64,000 bases of DNA, taken from contig JADQWC010000478.1 of NCBI GenBank assembly GCA_017979445.1, forward strand, positions 1 to 64,000. The letters are read 5' to 3'. The notes below the pieces were generated by a model. The model ran no database searches, was not told where the DNA came from, and was given only the letters and a program-made list of their open reading frames with translations. Positions 11,901 through 21,329 of this stretch are shown here, piece by piece. Each line of letters opens with the position of its first letter. Positions within the stretch are counted from its first letter, which is position 1. The DNA is from Akebia trifoliata (taxonomy: Eukaryota > Streptophyta > Magnoliopsida > Ranunculales > Lardizabalaceae). A program made the translations under genes and the position numbers.

Positions 11901-14900
11901 GCTCCTGATCAAGACCTATCAGACATATACCAAGATTTCCAAGTGATCGGCCTCTAACCAAATCCTTATTTACAAACCCTATTAATTGATTCGTTTTTCA
12001 CCATATGAAAGTGTAGAAGAATCCGGAAATTTGATCTCATAGAATCAAGAAAATAGGATATTCTTCTTGATTATTCTTGATTACTCTTAACTTTCTAGAA
12101 TATTATTGTAATGTTCTACAATAGGATAGTTGGTTTATTATTCTAGAATATTCTTGAAGTTCTAGATTATTCTTGTAATAGGATAGTTGGTCTATAAATA
12201 CCACTATTGGGGCATTTGTAATGATCATCCAAGAATTCTCAATAAATTCAATTTTTCTACATGGTATCAGAGCACTAGGTTCTGATCTAGGGATTACCTA
12301 TGGCGGGTCAAAATCCGTGGAAGACGGCTTTAACCGGTGCGACTAGTAAGGACTCAGTGGTGTCAGGGGAAAGCACCACAAGTCCGAACCTGAACTCCTC
12401 CATCTCATTTAGTGGTTCAGAAGGGTCCACGAATTCGTTCCAATTAAATATCCACTGTCTAAATGGAAAAAACTACACGGAATGGTCGCAAATCGTTCGT
12501 TTGATTTTGGAAGGCAAGGGGAAACTTGGATATCTGACAGGAGAAGTGACAAAACCTGCCGATGTAGATTCGACTCTCAAGACCTGGAAATCAGAAAATT
12601 CTTTGATTATTGCGTGGTTAGTGAACTCAATGGAACCCGCAATTGGCAAGCCCTTCATGTTCCTGCCGACGGCCAAAGATGTTTGGGAAGCAGTCAGGGA
12701 TACGTATTCCGATCTAGAAAATTCTTCGCAGATTTTTGGTTTAAAATCCAAACTTTGGCACGCGAAACAGGGTGACCGAGATGTAACCTCCTACTACAAC
12801 GAGTTGATGGCATTGTGGCAGGAGTTAGACCTCTGTTATGATGATGTCTGGGAGTGTGCGAATGATAGTGTCCGGTTCATGAAACGACAGGAGAATGATC
12901 GTGTATTTATGTTCTTAGTAGGACTTAACAAAGAATTAGACGAGGTGCGGGGCCGAATTTTAGGGAAAACTCCTCTGCCAACAATTCGTGAGGCCTTCTC
13001 AGATGTTCGGAGAGAAGAAGCACGGCAGAGTGTGATGCTTAACAACAAATCGGTTCCTAGTACTACTAACTCGGAAGTAGAAAGTTCTGCCCTTGTAACT
13101 CGAGATTTTCAGGAGGAGGTGAAGAAGGATGGTAAGCGTTCTGAACGGTCATGGTGCAATCACTGCAAACGTCCGTGGCACACACGGGAAACCTGTTGGA
13201 AAATTCATGGCAAGCCTCAAAACTGGAAGAAGAAGTCTGGTGGAGCGGGGCGTGCACTTCAGGCCAGTGTCTCGGATCAAGAGCAGCAGTCTTCTTCAAA
13301 TTCGTTTCCTTTCACCAAGGAGCAGATAGACCAACTGTACAAGATTCTCGAGTCTCAGAAAAATCCTACTTGTTCTTTGGCTCAAAAAGGTAATTACCTG
13401 AAAACAGCTCTCATTGGTGTCAACCCTGATCGCACCTGGATCATCGATTCAGGTGCAACCGATCATATGACAGGATTGTCAAATCTTTTTTCTTCGTATA
13501 ATCCTTGTGCAGGTAATCAGAAAATTAAGATTGCAGATGGCTCTCTTTCAGCCATTGCAGGAAAATGTTCTATTATAGTATCTCCATCACTCACTCTTCA
13601 CGATGTTCTTCACGTTCCCAAACTTTCCTGTAATCTTTTGTCTGTCAGCAAGCTAGCCCGTGATCAAAATTGTCAAACTAATTTTTTCCCAACTCATTGT
13701 GTGTTCCAGGATTTGACCTCGGGGAGGATGATTGGCAGTGCTAAACAAGTGGAGGACTCTACTTCCTTGATGATGGATCTGAATCGAGGCGACAATCTCA
13801 ACAAATAAGTTCCTGCTTTGAATCTATTTCTGTTTCCAATAATAATATTATGTTATGGCATTTAAGATTAGGTCATCCAAGTTTCAAATATTTAAAACAT
13901 TTATTTCCTAAGTTGTTTGGCAATAAAGATCCATCTATATTTCATTGTGAAATATGTGAATTTGCAAAACAACACCGTACATCTTTTCCTTCACAACATA
14001 TAAACCATCAAAACCTTTCACTATTATTCACAGTGATGTTTGGGGTCCTAATAAGATAAGTACACCTTCTAGCAAGAGATGGTTCATCACATTTACGGAT
14101 GATCATACTCGACTCTGCTGGGTGTATTTATTAAAAGAAAAATCAGAGGCCGAACGCGTTTTTAAAAATTTTTACAATATGGTGCAGACTCAATTTCAAA
14201 CTAACATACAAGTTTTCAAGAGTGATAATGGGAAAGAGTATTTTAACACGACTTTGGAAAAAAAATTTCTTGAAAAAGGAATAATTCATCACAGTTCTTG
14301 CATCGATACACCCCAACAGAATGGTGTTGCAGAAAGAAAAAATAAACATCTGTTGGAGGTGGCTCGTGCATTACTTTTTACAACTAAAGTTCCCAAGTAT
14401 CTATGGGGAGAGGCTGTTTTAACTGCTGCGTACTTAATAAACAGAATGCCCTCCAAAGTTTTACAATTTCGAACTCATTTCCAAGTTTTCACAAATTGTT
14501 TTCCAACTACTAGACTTTCTGCTGATCTACCTCTAAAAATATTTGGTTGTACGGTTTTTGTTCATGAACATCGAAAAATTGGAAAACTTGAGCCCAGAGC
14601 TATAAAATGTGTCTTCATTGGTTACTCCCCAACTCAGAAAGGCTATAAATGTTTTGACCCGATATCGAAAAAATGTTTTGTCACAATGGATGTTACATTT
14701 TTTGAAAAACAACCATATTTTAAGGATATTCATCTTCAGGGGGAGATTTTTAAGGAAGATTCATTTAACTCGGGCAATGTTTTTCTCTCAGATGATGTGT
14801 TTCTCTTGCAAGAATCTGAGTCTAGTATCTCTGCACCTACAGTAAATGGCCAAGATTCATTCCTTGAAAATCCTCCTATTATGAGTGATGTTTCCCCTGA

Positions 14901-17900
14901 GTCTAGACCTACATTTGAAAAACAATTTAAAAATCAGAATTCTGAACAACAAATTTTGGAAACCGAAAATAAGGAACAACCTACTATAATGTCACAACAT
15001 GATAATAGATTCAAGGATGGTGACCGAACTTGGAAAGGGATTGTTTACTTGAAGAAGAATCATAAGAAAAGGAAAGACGAATTGACTCTACAGCACAGCC
15101 ATGATTCTGAACCAAGGACGAATCAACAATCTGAGTCTGTTACAGGTAATTCTCTTTCTCTTTCCAACAGTCAGTCTAAGCCTTCTGATTTAGACATTCC
15201 TATAGCTCTTCGTAAAGGGGTTAGATCTTATACTAGTCATCCACTGTCTAAATTTGTATCATACTCGAAATTGTCATCATCTCTTGCTGCTTTTTTACCT
15301 CTCAATTGTCCAGTGTAGAAATTCCTAATAGTGTATAGGAGGCTCTAAAGTTCCAAAGTGGAAGGAAGCAGTACTTGAAGAGATGAAAGCTCTTGAGAAG
15401 AACAATACTTGGAGTGTTGAGGCATTGCCAGCTGGGAAGACCACTGTGGGTTGTAAATGGGTCTTCACTGTGAAGTACAACTCTGATGGTTCAGTGGAAA
15501 GATACAAGGCTAGGTTGGTGGCAAAGGGATTCACCCAGACATATGGCATTGATTATTCTGAGACTTTTGCTCCTGTTGCAAAATTAAACACGGTGAGAGT
15601 ACTTTTATCTATTGCTGCTAATCTGGACTGGCCCTTGCAACAACTAGATGTGAAGAATGCCTTCCTCAATGGTGACTTGGAGGAAGAAGTGTACATGGAT
15701 AGTCCGCCGGGCTTTGAAGAGAAGTTTGGCTCAAGAATATGCAAACTAAAAAAGTCCCTGTATGGTCTCAAACAATCTCCAAGGGCTTGGTTTGAGAAGT
15801 TCACACAGTCTGTCAAAAAACAAGGATATTCTCAAGGACAAGCTGATCATACCTTGTTTTTCAAGTTTTCTCATGAAGGAAAGGTTGCTGTGCTAATAGT
15901 TTATGTTGATGATATTATTCTCACAGTTGATGATGTGATCGAAATAGAGAGATTGAAGAAGAGCCTTGCTTTAGAATTCGAAATCAAGGATTTGGGAGCA
16001 CTAAGATATTTCCTTGGCATGGAAGTTACTCGTTCAAGGAAAGGAATCGTTGTCTCTCAACGAAAGTATATTCTTGATCTTTTGAAGGAAACCGAGTTAA
16101 GTGGTTGCAGACCGGCTGAGACTCCCATGGATCCCAATGTAAAACTTTGGGAAGAGGGAAGTGTTCCTGTTGATACTGGTAGATACCAGAGATTGGTTGG
16201 AAAACTAATCTATTTATCTCATACTCGACCGGATATTGCCTTCTCTGTCAGTGTTGTTAGTCAATTTATGCACGCACCTTATGAAGAACACCTCGAGGCG
16301 GTCTACCGAATTTTGAGATATTTAAAGTCTACTCCTGGAAAAGGTCTGTTTTTCAAAAAGACAAATCAAAGGAGTGTTGAGGTATTTACTGATGCAGATT
16401 GGGCAGGTTCAGTGAATGACAGGAGATCTACTTCAGGGTATTGCACCTTTTTGTGGGGAAACTTGGTTACCTGGCGAAGCAAGAAGCAAAATGTTGTTGC
16501 CAGAAGTAGCGCAGAGCTGAGTTTAGAGCAATGGCTCAAGGGATCTGTGAGGTATTGTGGATATACAGAATCCTCGAAGAACTCAAGATGACTGTGGAAC
16601 TTCCTCTGAAGCTGTACTGCGACAATAAGGCTGCAATAAGTATTGCTCACAATCCTGTCCAGCATGATAGGACGAAGCACATTGAGATTGATCGACATTT
16701 CATTAAGGAAAAAATTGAAGCTGGAACTGTTTGCTTGCCGTTTGTGCCTTCTAGTCAGCAAACAGCCGACATCTTGACTAAGGGGCTTGCTAGACCTAAC
16801 TTTGAACATCTGATAAGCAAGTTGGGCATGATTGACATCTATGCATCAACTTGAGGGGGAGTGTAGAAGAATCCGGAAATTTGATCTCATAGAATCAAGA
16901 AAATAGGATATTCTTCTTGATTATTCTTGATTACTCTTAACTTTCTAGAATATTCTTGTAATGTTCTACAATAGGATAGTTGGTTTATTATTCTAGAATA
17001 TTCTTGAAGTTCTAGATTATTCTTGTAATAAGATAGTTGGTCTATAAATACCACTATTGGGGCATTTGTAATGATCATCCAAGAATTCTCAATAAATTCA
17101 ATTTTTCTACAGAAAGAAATTCTAAACTATGCACATCATTCCCTAAGACACTCCTACTTAGCTTATCCAACCACTTCACCAATGCACATCTGATGTATTC
17201 AAGGATATATGTAAGACAGGTAGGCTACATAGCATGCTCCTGATCAAGACATATCAGACAAATACCAAGATTTCCAAGTGATCGGCCTCTAACCAAATCC
17301 TTATTTACAAACCCTATTAATTGATTCGTTTTTCACCATATGAAAGAAATTCTAAAGTATGAAAGAGAACTTTAGAGGCGAGCTTCTTTCAACTAACTGA
17401 ACTACGTCGATAATACTCAAGTACAATGATGTAATTCAGGCACTAGGAAAACTCTAACTATGCATGACCAAATTTTCAAGAATAAACAAAAATAATTGAA
17501 AAACAATACCCAAGAAAACTATAACGTAGAGGAATAATTTTACAAGACCAAATAATAGAAATAAAAAAATACAACAAAGATAGGATTTAAAGGCAGAAAA
17601 GGACATTTCTTTGTCATCTGCCAATGAGTTTATGGTGATATGTGAAACTACTCACTGAAAAAACAGCTTTTAAATTTTGGGGGGGGGGGGGTGTTTTGGA
17701 ATAGTGTAGCAACAAATAAAGATAATTTCTATGGAATTCGTTTAGCCAACCCCAAATCCTTGGGATAGGGCTTTGATGATGATGATTGTAAGGAAAAGGT
17801 AATTATGAAAACTATCAAACAAAGAGAAAAGACTAAAAATTATGGTGCAACTAGGCTGGATTCTGGGCAATCGAGTTGATGAACTGAGCCCAGCCAAAAT

Positions 17901-20900
17901 TTGGGTTTGGGGTTGCATTAGGCAAAAACCACCAAACCTAAGAATACCCAATCTATTTATGTGAGGTATGTGACAGGCTATACAATTTATGATACATCAA
18001 ATCACAATTCTCTTATGCTAAACATTCAAACAATCTTCTTCCGTTCATTTGCTCAGGCTCCAACTGGAAGCTGAGTACCAAGGGTAGTGCAAGACATTTC
18101 AGGACCAAAATAAGGTTTGAGTTGGTCGTGGGTCAAGTATTTTGATGGTCAGTCTAGGCCTCAAGATGTTTCCCAGCCCAATGAGCCCAACTTGGAACAC
18201 AAACCAACCAGCAATATCATAAAATATAACAAAAGCAGCCCACAACATAAACCCACACACATATACACATTGTATAACAGCAAGATTTGTTTTCACCTTG
18301 ATATCGGTTTCCATCTGCACGGGCTTGTCTCCAGACTCGGATGAACCATTATCAACTACAGAAGAATCAGTGGTACCTTTAACATCTTGCATATCAATTT
18401 CACCAGTTCCATCAGTACCTACGTTATTTGGAGCATCATCAGTGTCCATCTTTGTAGCTTCTTTTGCTGGTTCTTTCACGACTGGAACCTCAACTTCTTC
18501 CTCTTCCAAAAGCTGAATCAACCAATTAAAGAGCAATCATCCATAAAGAACAAAAAATGTCTTCAAACAGAAGTTAAATTCAAGTGTAAGTCTAAACTTA
18601 CTGTTGCTTCCTCAATAGAGACACTACCATGGAGATTCAGTCGAACTTTAACTTTAACTTTCGCACGCTCACCTTTTGTGGATTGGAATGGTCCAATCTG
18701 CCGAGAAGATTCAGAAGAAAAGTGACATAAGAGGGGAAAAAAGAGTTTGAAAATACAGAATGCAGAAGATGCAAAGTAAATGTTACTGTAGGGTTTATAA
18801 CTAATAGCAAATTAGTTACCGTGTATGTGCTAATCTTTGCAGGTGCTTGCAATTCACTCACATCAGCATACAAAACATCAACTGTGAATGTTCCTGGCCT
18901 GTAGAATGTCAAAGCCTTGATACTAGGTACAGGATTTCCTTTGGGGAAGACAATAGTGCTTTGTTGGTGATCCACTGCTCCATTCTGAGAATCGGCTTCA
19001 GAGCTTTTCCAGGACAAGGCAATTGGGGAGGGAAAGCTCTCATTGACCTTAAGAACATGTATAAGACATCATTAAAATCAGGCAGTAACACAATAGTCAA
19101 AAGAGAGCAAGTTCACAACTGGACAACAATTTTAAAAACCTTATTACTACTTGTTTCCACTCGAGGGTATCAATTTTTATAATCCATTAAATTGTTCCAA
19201 TGAAATTATAAAGTAAATTGTCAATATTCCAAACACATGATCGAGCCTGTGTATCATGCCTAAATCACCCCGGGTGGACCTTCAATGTCAACTATAGAGT
19301 GGTGCAGAACAAACTTCCAAAGAGTAGGCTACTTGAAAAGAATAATAACTGAAGCAAACTTCTAACAAACACAAGTGCAAATAAAAATTAACAAATAAAT
19401 AAAGCACCAGCCGCCAGGTAGAGAAGATTTTTGTGTAAAGCACCCATGCAGAAGAGCATACAAGAGAATACAAATAAATGCTGTACTGAAATCAAAAATG
19501 AGGGTTGGGGGTCAGACTTTAAGAAAGACCAAGGACAACTCTAGCTTTAAGCCACCTTTATAACACTTTGAGAACACCTCCAGAAGAAGTCAGTCAACAT
19601 GAAAAAGACAATTGGTATAACACTTTGTTACCTGATTCAAGGGTTCGCCCAGTTCGAATTCAGGTTCACAGTTCGTGATTTGCCACTTGAGAATGAACCC
19701 AGTTCATAGGAGTAGACAGAGATGAGGGCATTTAAAGGTCAAAGGGGCATGCCATCAGGTTGAAATTTTAAGGGAATATCTCAAATGTAATCAAAAGTGT
19801 GGAGAAGGATGTAAAAAAATGAAGGTAAAATGCAGTTCCTTTGGTTTGCTGCATTTCACAAACCGAGAGCCAACCGTACCGCTAACCGGTTCGTTTCGAA
19901 CTGGTTTGCAGTTCGGTACCTTACCAACAAAATGGGTAACCTGGTATAACTATATGAAAGCATGCTATCAACATAGGTATAGTAATCTGAGCGGAAATGC
20001 CATAAAATTTTAGGGAAAGTCGATGAGTTTCTTCAACAAATACAGCACATAACCCCCGATTAAGCCTTCGGGCCTTTCTGGTGGGCGGTCTGCCTAACCC
20101 CGATTAATTTCCGGAAAAAAAAAAAAAAGGAGACTAACATAAAAGTGTGAAAGTTTTACCTGAAACTCCCGCACTTTGAAAGTGGGACTAAGAATTGCAC
20201 ATTGGAGAGCACAGCCTCGAGCAACACATTCACTCGCATTCATGGTGCGCCTTGGTTCCTTCCCAAAAAACTCGGTCAATATCCTAATGATTGCTGGAAC
20301 ACGAGAGCCCGAACCAACAACCTCAACTGAATGGACATTCTCAACCGAAAGCCCAGCATCCAAAAGAGCCTTCTCCAAAGGACCCTTCACACGTTCCAAA
20401 ATTGGTATACTTATCTGCTCAAACTCCTCCCTCTTAATAATTCCCCTCACATCTTTCTCATCCATTAAACACTCTATGCTCATAGGCGCCACTGGATTCG
20501 CACTAAGCATCTTTTTCAACTTCTCACACGAAGCCCGAAGTCTAAGGCAAGCCCGTGCATTCTGGAACACATCTATCTTGTATTCTTCCTTGAATTTAGC
20601 TGCAAAGTGCTGGAACAAAACTTCGTCAAAATCTCTACCACCGAGCGATCGATCGAATGCATGAGCCAATATTTTCAATTGGCCCTTCTTGAATCCAGCA
20701 ATGCATACTTGCATGCTTGCATGGCCAATGTCAACAAAAGCAACATTTAATTGATCGTTCTCGGGCAAATCAGTCTTATAAATTCCATAAGCCAAAGCAG
20801 TTGCCGTTGTCTCATGTAACAAATGGAGAGGATGCAAACCAGCAATTGTAGCGGCGTCTAAAACCACTCTTCTTTGAAGATCGGTGAAATAAACTGGAAT

Positions 20901-21329
20901 CCCAATACAACAATCAACAACTGCTGCATTCAGATTCTTCTCAGCTATACTCTTCAAATTCGAAAGCACCATTCCTAATACTTGTGTTGGTGTAAAAGCC
21001 TTAATTTCTCCCAAGTACCGAACGTGAATTAATGGATAACCATCGGGACCTTCCGTGACAGTAAAAGGCAAGGCCTTTAGATCCCGCTGAAGTTCAGGAT
21101 CGGAAAATTGCCGACCAATCAAACGCTTAATCTGAGAAATTGAGTTCTTAGGGTTCATCATAGTTGAAGCTGCCCCAGCAGTTCCAATGAAACGTTGCTT
21201 ATCACCGAAGCAGACAATAGCGGGAGTCTCCCGCTTTGATTCATCATTGAGAACGACATCAATCCCTCGTTGCCGAGCAACAGCAACAATGCAGCTCTCA
21301 TTACCAAAATCAAAACCAACAACACTCAT
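1102..21329 (-). CDS. HSP70-15: HSP110/SSE-type heat shock 70 kDa protein (HSP70-14/15-like), 9 coding exons
   Basis: Members of this family are cytosolic/nuclear HSP110-class chaperones that act as nucleotide-exchange factors for HSP70 and as holdases. Coding exons on the minus strand, in transcript order: 21329-20160, 19047-18820, 18697-18602, 18512-18297, 2998-2804, 2715-2569, 2485-2336, 2231-2101, 1321-1102. All introns read GT..AG. The sum is 2553 nt, which is 850 codons plus stop with no internal stop; the family length in Arabidopsis is about 830. The first seven introns fall between codons and the last splits an Arg codon. The order is an HSP70-type ATPase domain, a substrate-binding domain with a long acidic insert, a lid helix region and a Pro/Thr-rich tail. 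Intron 4 is about 15.3 kb and full of transposons. The symbol is by family resemblance; HSP70-14 and HSP70-15 cannot be told apart here. Confidence 0.95.
3003..4530. other. Intron stretch, no gene; purine-rich low-complexity DNA
   Basis: No coding potential. From 3690 to about 4075 the sequence is unusually rich in A and G, with many degenerate repeats of AAGAATCAAGAA type. After 4340 it is AT-rich. Part may be an old LTR or MITE, but I could not find matching ends. Confidence 0.5.
5612..5624 (+). repeat. 13-G homopolymer
   Basis: Run of 13 G next to the SINE target duplication. Two similar runs are at 17679-17691 (13 G) and 45885-45898 (14 G). Confidence 0.85.
5640..5772 (-). mobile_element. 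tRNA-derived SINE with 12-bp target duplication
   Basis: On the minus strand an A-box-like TAGCTTGGTTAA (5755-5744) is followed by a B-box GGTTCAAATCC (5715-5705), the internal promoter pair of RNA polymerase III. The 3' end is an A/T-rich tail (about 5660-5640). A perfect 12-bp direct repeat, AAGCTTCCACTT, flanks it at 5628-5639 and 5773-5784, as expected of L1-driven target-site duplication. It sits inside the LINE remnant. A 13-G run (5612-5624) is just outside the left repeat. Confidence 0.8.
7734..8078 (+). pseudogene. Copia gag/protease fragment of the older element
   Basis: This open stretch of 114 codons starts just after a broken zinc knuckle and includes SSWILDSGASGNMADKSSFF, the Asp-Ser-Gly active site of a Copia aspartic protease. 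Upstream gag frames are full of stops. It is part of the degenerate element at 6.3-11.5 kb and has no independent function. Confidence 0.7.
8451..9430 (+). pseudogene. Copia integrase fragment of the older element
   Basis: Frames at 8451-8768 and 8794-9150 encode a GAG-pre-integrase Cys pair (CEVCQLSKHY), the first catalytic Asp region (FIDDYSRCTWVHLMK) and, after a frameshift, TPQQNDIVERKNCHLLE with the catalytic Glu. The middle Asp block is degenerate. The tail, TMDITFFEERCYF (about 9230), is the usual end of the integrase-RT linker block. Confidence 0.7.
9430..11243 (+). pseudogene. Copia RT/RNase H fragment with a second linker block
   Basis: This part opens with IIRCVFLGYS and LNVTFFENVTF (about 9485-9600), which repeats the linker block already seen at about 9110-9270. 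It then gives degenerate RT (LYGLKQSP near 10340; LKYFLGITVA near 10580) and a fairly open RNase H frame at 10608-11243 ending in KSTIMLAFDSVIHERTKHIEVDV. The doubled block suggests fusion with a second Copia copy. Confidence 0.65.
11630..11799. repeat. Two 85-bp tandem repeats in intron 4
   Basis: Units start at 11630 and 11715, both with GTGTTAATGACC, then TTTCCCCCCAAACCATCCTA and later TTCCAACTAACCAAG. They differ at several positions. They lie between the older Copia and the duplicated intron block. Confidence 0.85.
11798..12011. repeat. Left copy of a ~229-bp intron tandem duplication (split by Copia)
   Basis: This block, beginning ACATCATTCCCTA and ending CACCATATGAAAG, recurs at 17132-17360. 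With the Copia element removed, the two copies are directly adjacent, with a period of about 229 bp; the last 15 bp of the left copy are at 17117-17131. By eye the copies differ at about five positions in 200. Confidence 0.9.
12012..12261 (+). repeat. 5' LTR of the young Copia element
   Basis: 250 bp starting TGTAGAAGAATCC and ending TTTTTCTACA. A TATA-like CTATAAATACC lies at about 12191 and an AATAAA-like signal at about 12240. It differs from the 3' LTR at TATTATTG versus TATTCTTG and at AATAGGAT versus AATAAGAT. Confidence 0.96.
12300..13808 (+). CDS. Copia gag and protease reading frame
   Basis: This frame has 502 codons and begins 38 bp after the primer-binding site. Residues about 45-200 are a UBN2/Retrotran_gag-type capsid region (LNGKNYTEWSQIVRLIL, then LWHAKQGDRDVTSYYNEL). 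A zinc knuckle, CNHCKRPWHTRETC (CX2CX4HX4C), is at about residues 285-298. The protease active site IIDSGATDHM is at about residues 381-390. A frameshift near 13750 ends it early; the expected continuation (LYFLDDGSES..) is in another frame and runs into integrase. Confidence 0.85.
   Translation: MAGQNPWKTALTGATSKDSVVSGESTTSPNLNSSISFSGSEGSTNSFQLNIHCLNGKNYTEWSQIVRLILEGKGKLGYLTGEVTKPADVDSTLKTWKSENSLIIAWLVNSMEPAIGKPFMFLPTAKDVWEAVRDTYSDLENSSQIFGLKSKLWHAKQGDRDVTSYYNELMALWQELDLCYDDVWECANDSVRFMKRQENDRVFMFLVGLNKELDEVRGRILGKTPLPTIREAFSDVRREEARQSVMLNNKSVPSTTNSEVESSALVTRDFQEEVKKDGKRSERSWCNHCKRPWHTRETCWKIHGKPQNWKKKSGGAGRALQASVSDQEQQSSSNSFPFTKEQIDQLYKILESQKNPTCSLAQKGNYLKTALIGVNPDRTWIIDSGATDHMTGLSNLFSSYNPCAGNQKIKIADGSLSAIAGKCSIIVSPSLTLHDVLHVPKLSCNLLSVSKLARDQNCQTNFFPTHCVFQDLTSGRMIGSAKQVEDSTSLMMDLNRGDNLNK
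13850..15318 (+). pseudogene. Copia integrase (frameshifted)
   Basis: The integrase HHCC zinc domain (WHLRLGHPS, then HCEICEFAKQH) is at 13855-13980. After a one-base shift near 14030 the frame at 14122 continues. The catalytic residues fit D-D-E: ITFTDDHTR (about 14090), FKSDNGKEY (about 14220) and GVAERKNKHLLE (about 14325). The block LEPRAIKCVFIGYS and VTMDVTFFEK closes it. The frame then covers a low-complexity linker to a stop at 15318. Confidence 0.8.
15383..16854 (+). pseudogene. Copia reverse transcriptase and RNase H (one frameshift)
   Basis: The frame at 15383 encodes the RT with RYKARLVAKGFTQTYGIDY, QLDVKNAFLNGDLEEEVYM and the polymerase motif YVDD (15902-15913). RNase H starts with TDADWAGSVNDRRSTSGY (about 16388). 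A one-base loss near 16515 shifts the rest into the frame ending at 16854, which carries LYCDNKAAISIAHNP and HIEIDRHFIKEKI. Without the frameshifts the protein would be of normal Copia design. Confidence 0.8.
16862..17111 (+). repeat. 3' LTR of the young Copia element
   Basis: 250 bp, preceded directly by the polypurine tract TTGAGGGGGAG and followed by the target duplication GAAAG (17112-17116). Nearly identical to the 5' LTR. Confidence 0.96.
17132..17360. repeat. Right copy of the ~229-bp intron tandem duplication
   Basis: This is the second unit of the duplication described for 11798-12011. It ends TATGAAAGAAATTCTAAAG, the same sequence that in the left copy was the insertion target (GAAAG). 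Confidence 0.9.
17361..18296. other. Intron 4 remainder, no gene
   Basis: No coding signal. A 13-G homopolymer is at 17679-17691. The rest is ordinary AT-rich intron sequence leading to the donor of exon 4. Confidence 0.5.
18297..19047 (-). CDS. HSP70-15: HSP110 exons 2-4: substrate-binding beta domain and acidic insert
   Basis: Three exons: 19047-18820 (76 codons), 18697-18602 (32) and 18512-18297 (72), separated by introns of 122 and 89 bp. Exons 2 and 3 encode the beta-sandwich, with STIVFPKGNPVPS, ALTFYRPGTF and VKVRLNLHGSVSIEEAT recognisable as HSP70-14/15-like. Exon 4 starts LLEEEEVEVPV and continues with an Asp/Glu/Ser/Thr-rich stretch ending KPVQMETDIK. This is the long acidic loop that sets HSP110 apart from canonical HSP70. 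The donor of exon 4 (AAG|GTGAAA at 18297/18296) opens the giant intron. Confidence 0.94.
19048..20159 (-). other. HSP110 intron 1 with a small duplicated motif
   Basis: The 1112-bp intron lies between exon 1 and exon 2. A stretch at about 19640-19930 is rich in GTTCG/CGAAC motifs and may be an old MITE, but ends were not found. At 20055-20107 a GC-rich segment of 35 bp is bounded by the direct repeat CCCGATTAA (20055-20063 and 20099-20107). Confidence 0.5.
20160..21329 (-). CDS. HSP70-15: HSP110 exon 1: ATPase domain (residues 1-390)
   Basis: This exon encodes 390 residues, nearly the entire nucleotide-binding domain. Visible motifs are the phosphate-1 loop GFDFGNESC (residues 5-13), the Lys in QIKRLIGRQF (about 68), phosphate-2 VAFVDIGHA (about 196-204) and the adenosine motif VEVVGSGSRVP (about 335-345). 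The start FDFGNES rather than the GIDLGTT of canonical HSP70 is typical of the HSP110/SSE branch. The ATG at 21329-21327 is chosen because it begins the conserved MSVVGFDFG start. The donor is CAG|GTAAAA at 20160/20159. The frame reads on past the donor into the intron. Confidence 0.96.

Larger units (their letters stand above)
12012..17111 (+). mobile_element. Young full-length Copia retrotransposon with LTRs and target duplication
   Basis: The 5' LTR is 12012-12261 and the 3' LTR 16862-17111, both 250 bp, TG..CA, differing at two positions by eye. The 5-bp duplication GAAAG is at 12007-12011 and 17112-17116. The primer-binding site TGGTATCAGAGC is at 12262 and the polypurine tract TTGAGGGGGAG at 16851-16861. 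The domain order gag, protease, integrase, RT, RNase H defines Copia. The polyprotein is broken by about four single-base frameshifts (near 13750, 14030, between 15280 and 15360, and near 16515). Confidence 0.96.
2999..18296 (-). other. Giant (15.3-kb) intron 4 of the HSP110 gene
   Basis: The intron is bounded by donor AAG|GTGAAA (18297/18296) and acceptor CTGCAG|GTC (2999/2998). Flanking exons keep the frame and the protein alignment, so this is one intron and not two genes. Its contents from left to right are a purine-rich unassigned stretch (about 3690-4100), a minus-strand LINE remnant (about 4530-6290) with a SINE in it, a degenerate mosaic Copia (about 6300-11530), tandem repeats (11630-11799), a younger Copia (12012-17111) and low-copy-looking DNA (17360-18296). 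The gene's other coding introns are 83-1112 bp. Confidence 0.9.

Noticed and set aside
20176..20664. 162-codon plus-strand frame opposite HSP110 exon 1
   Set aside because: Shadow of the strongly coding minus-strand exon; composition follows the antisense of conserved codons.
1102..21329. Two separate genes (HSP70 N-terminal half and a C-terminal fragment)
   Set aside because: Reading frame, splice sites and the order of HSP110 domains continue across the 15-kb gap.
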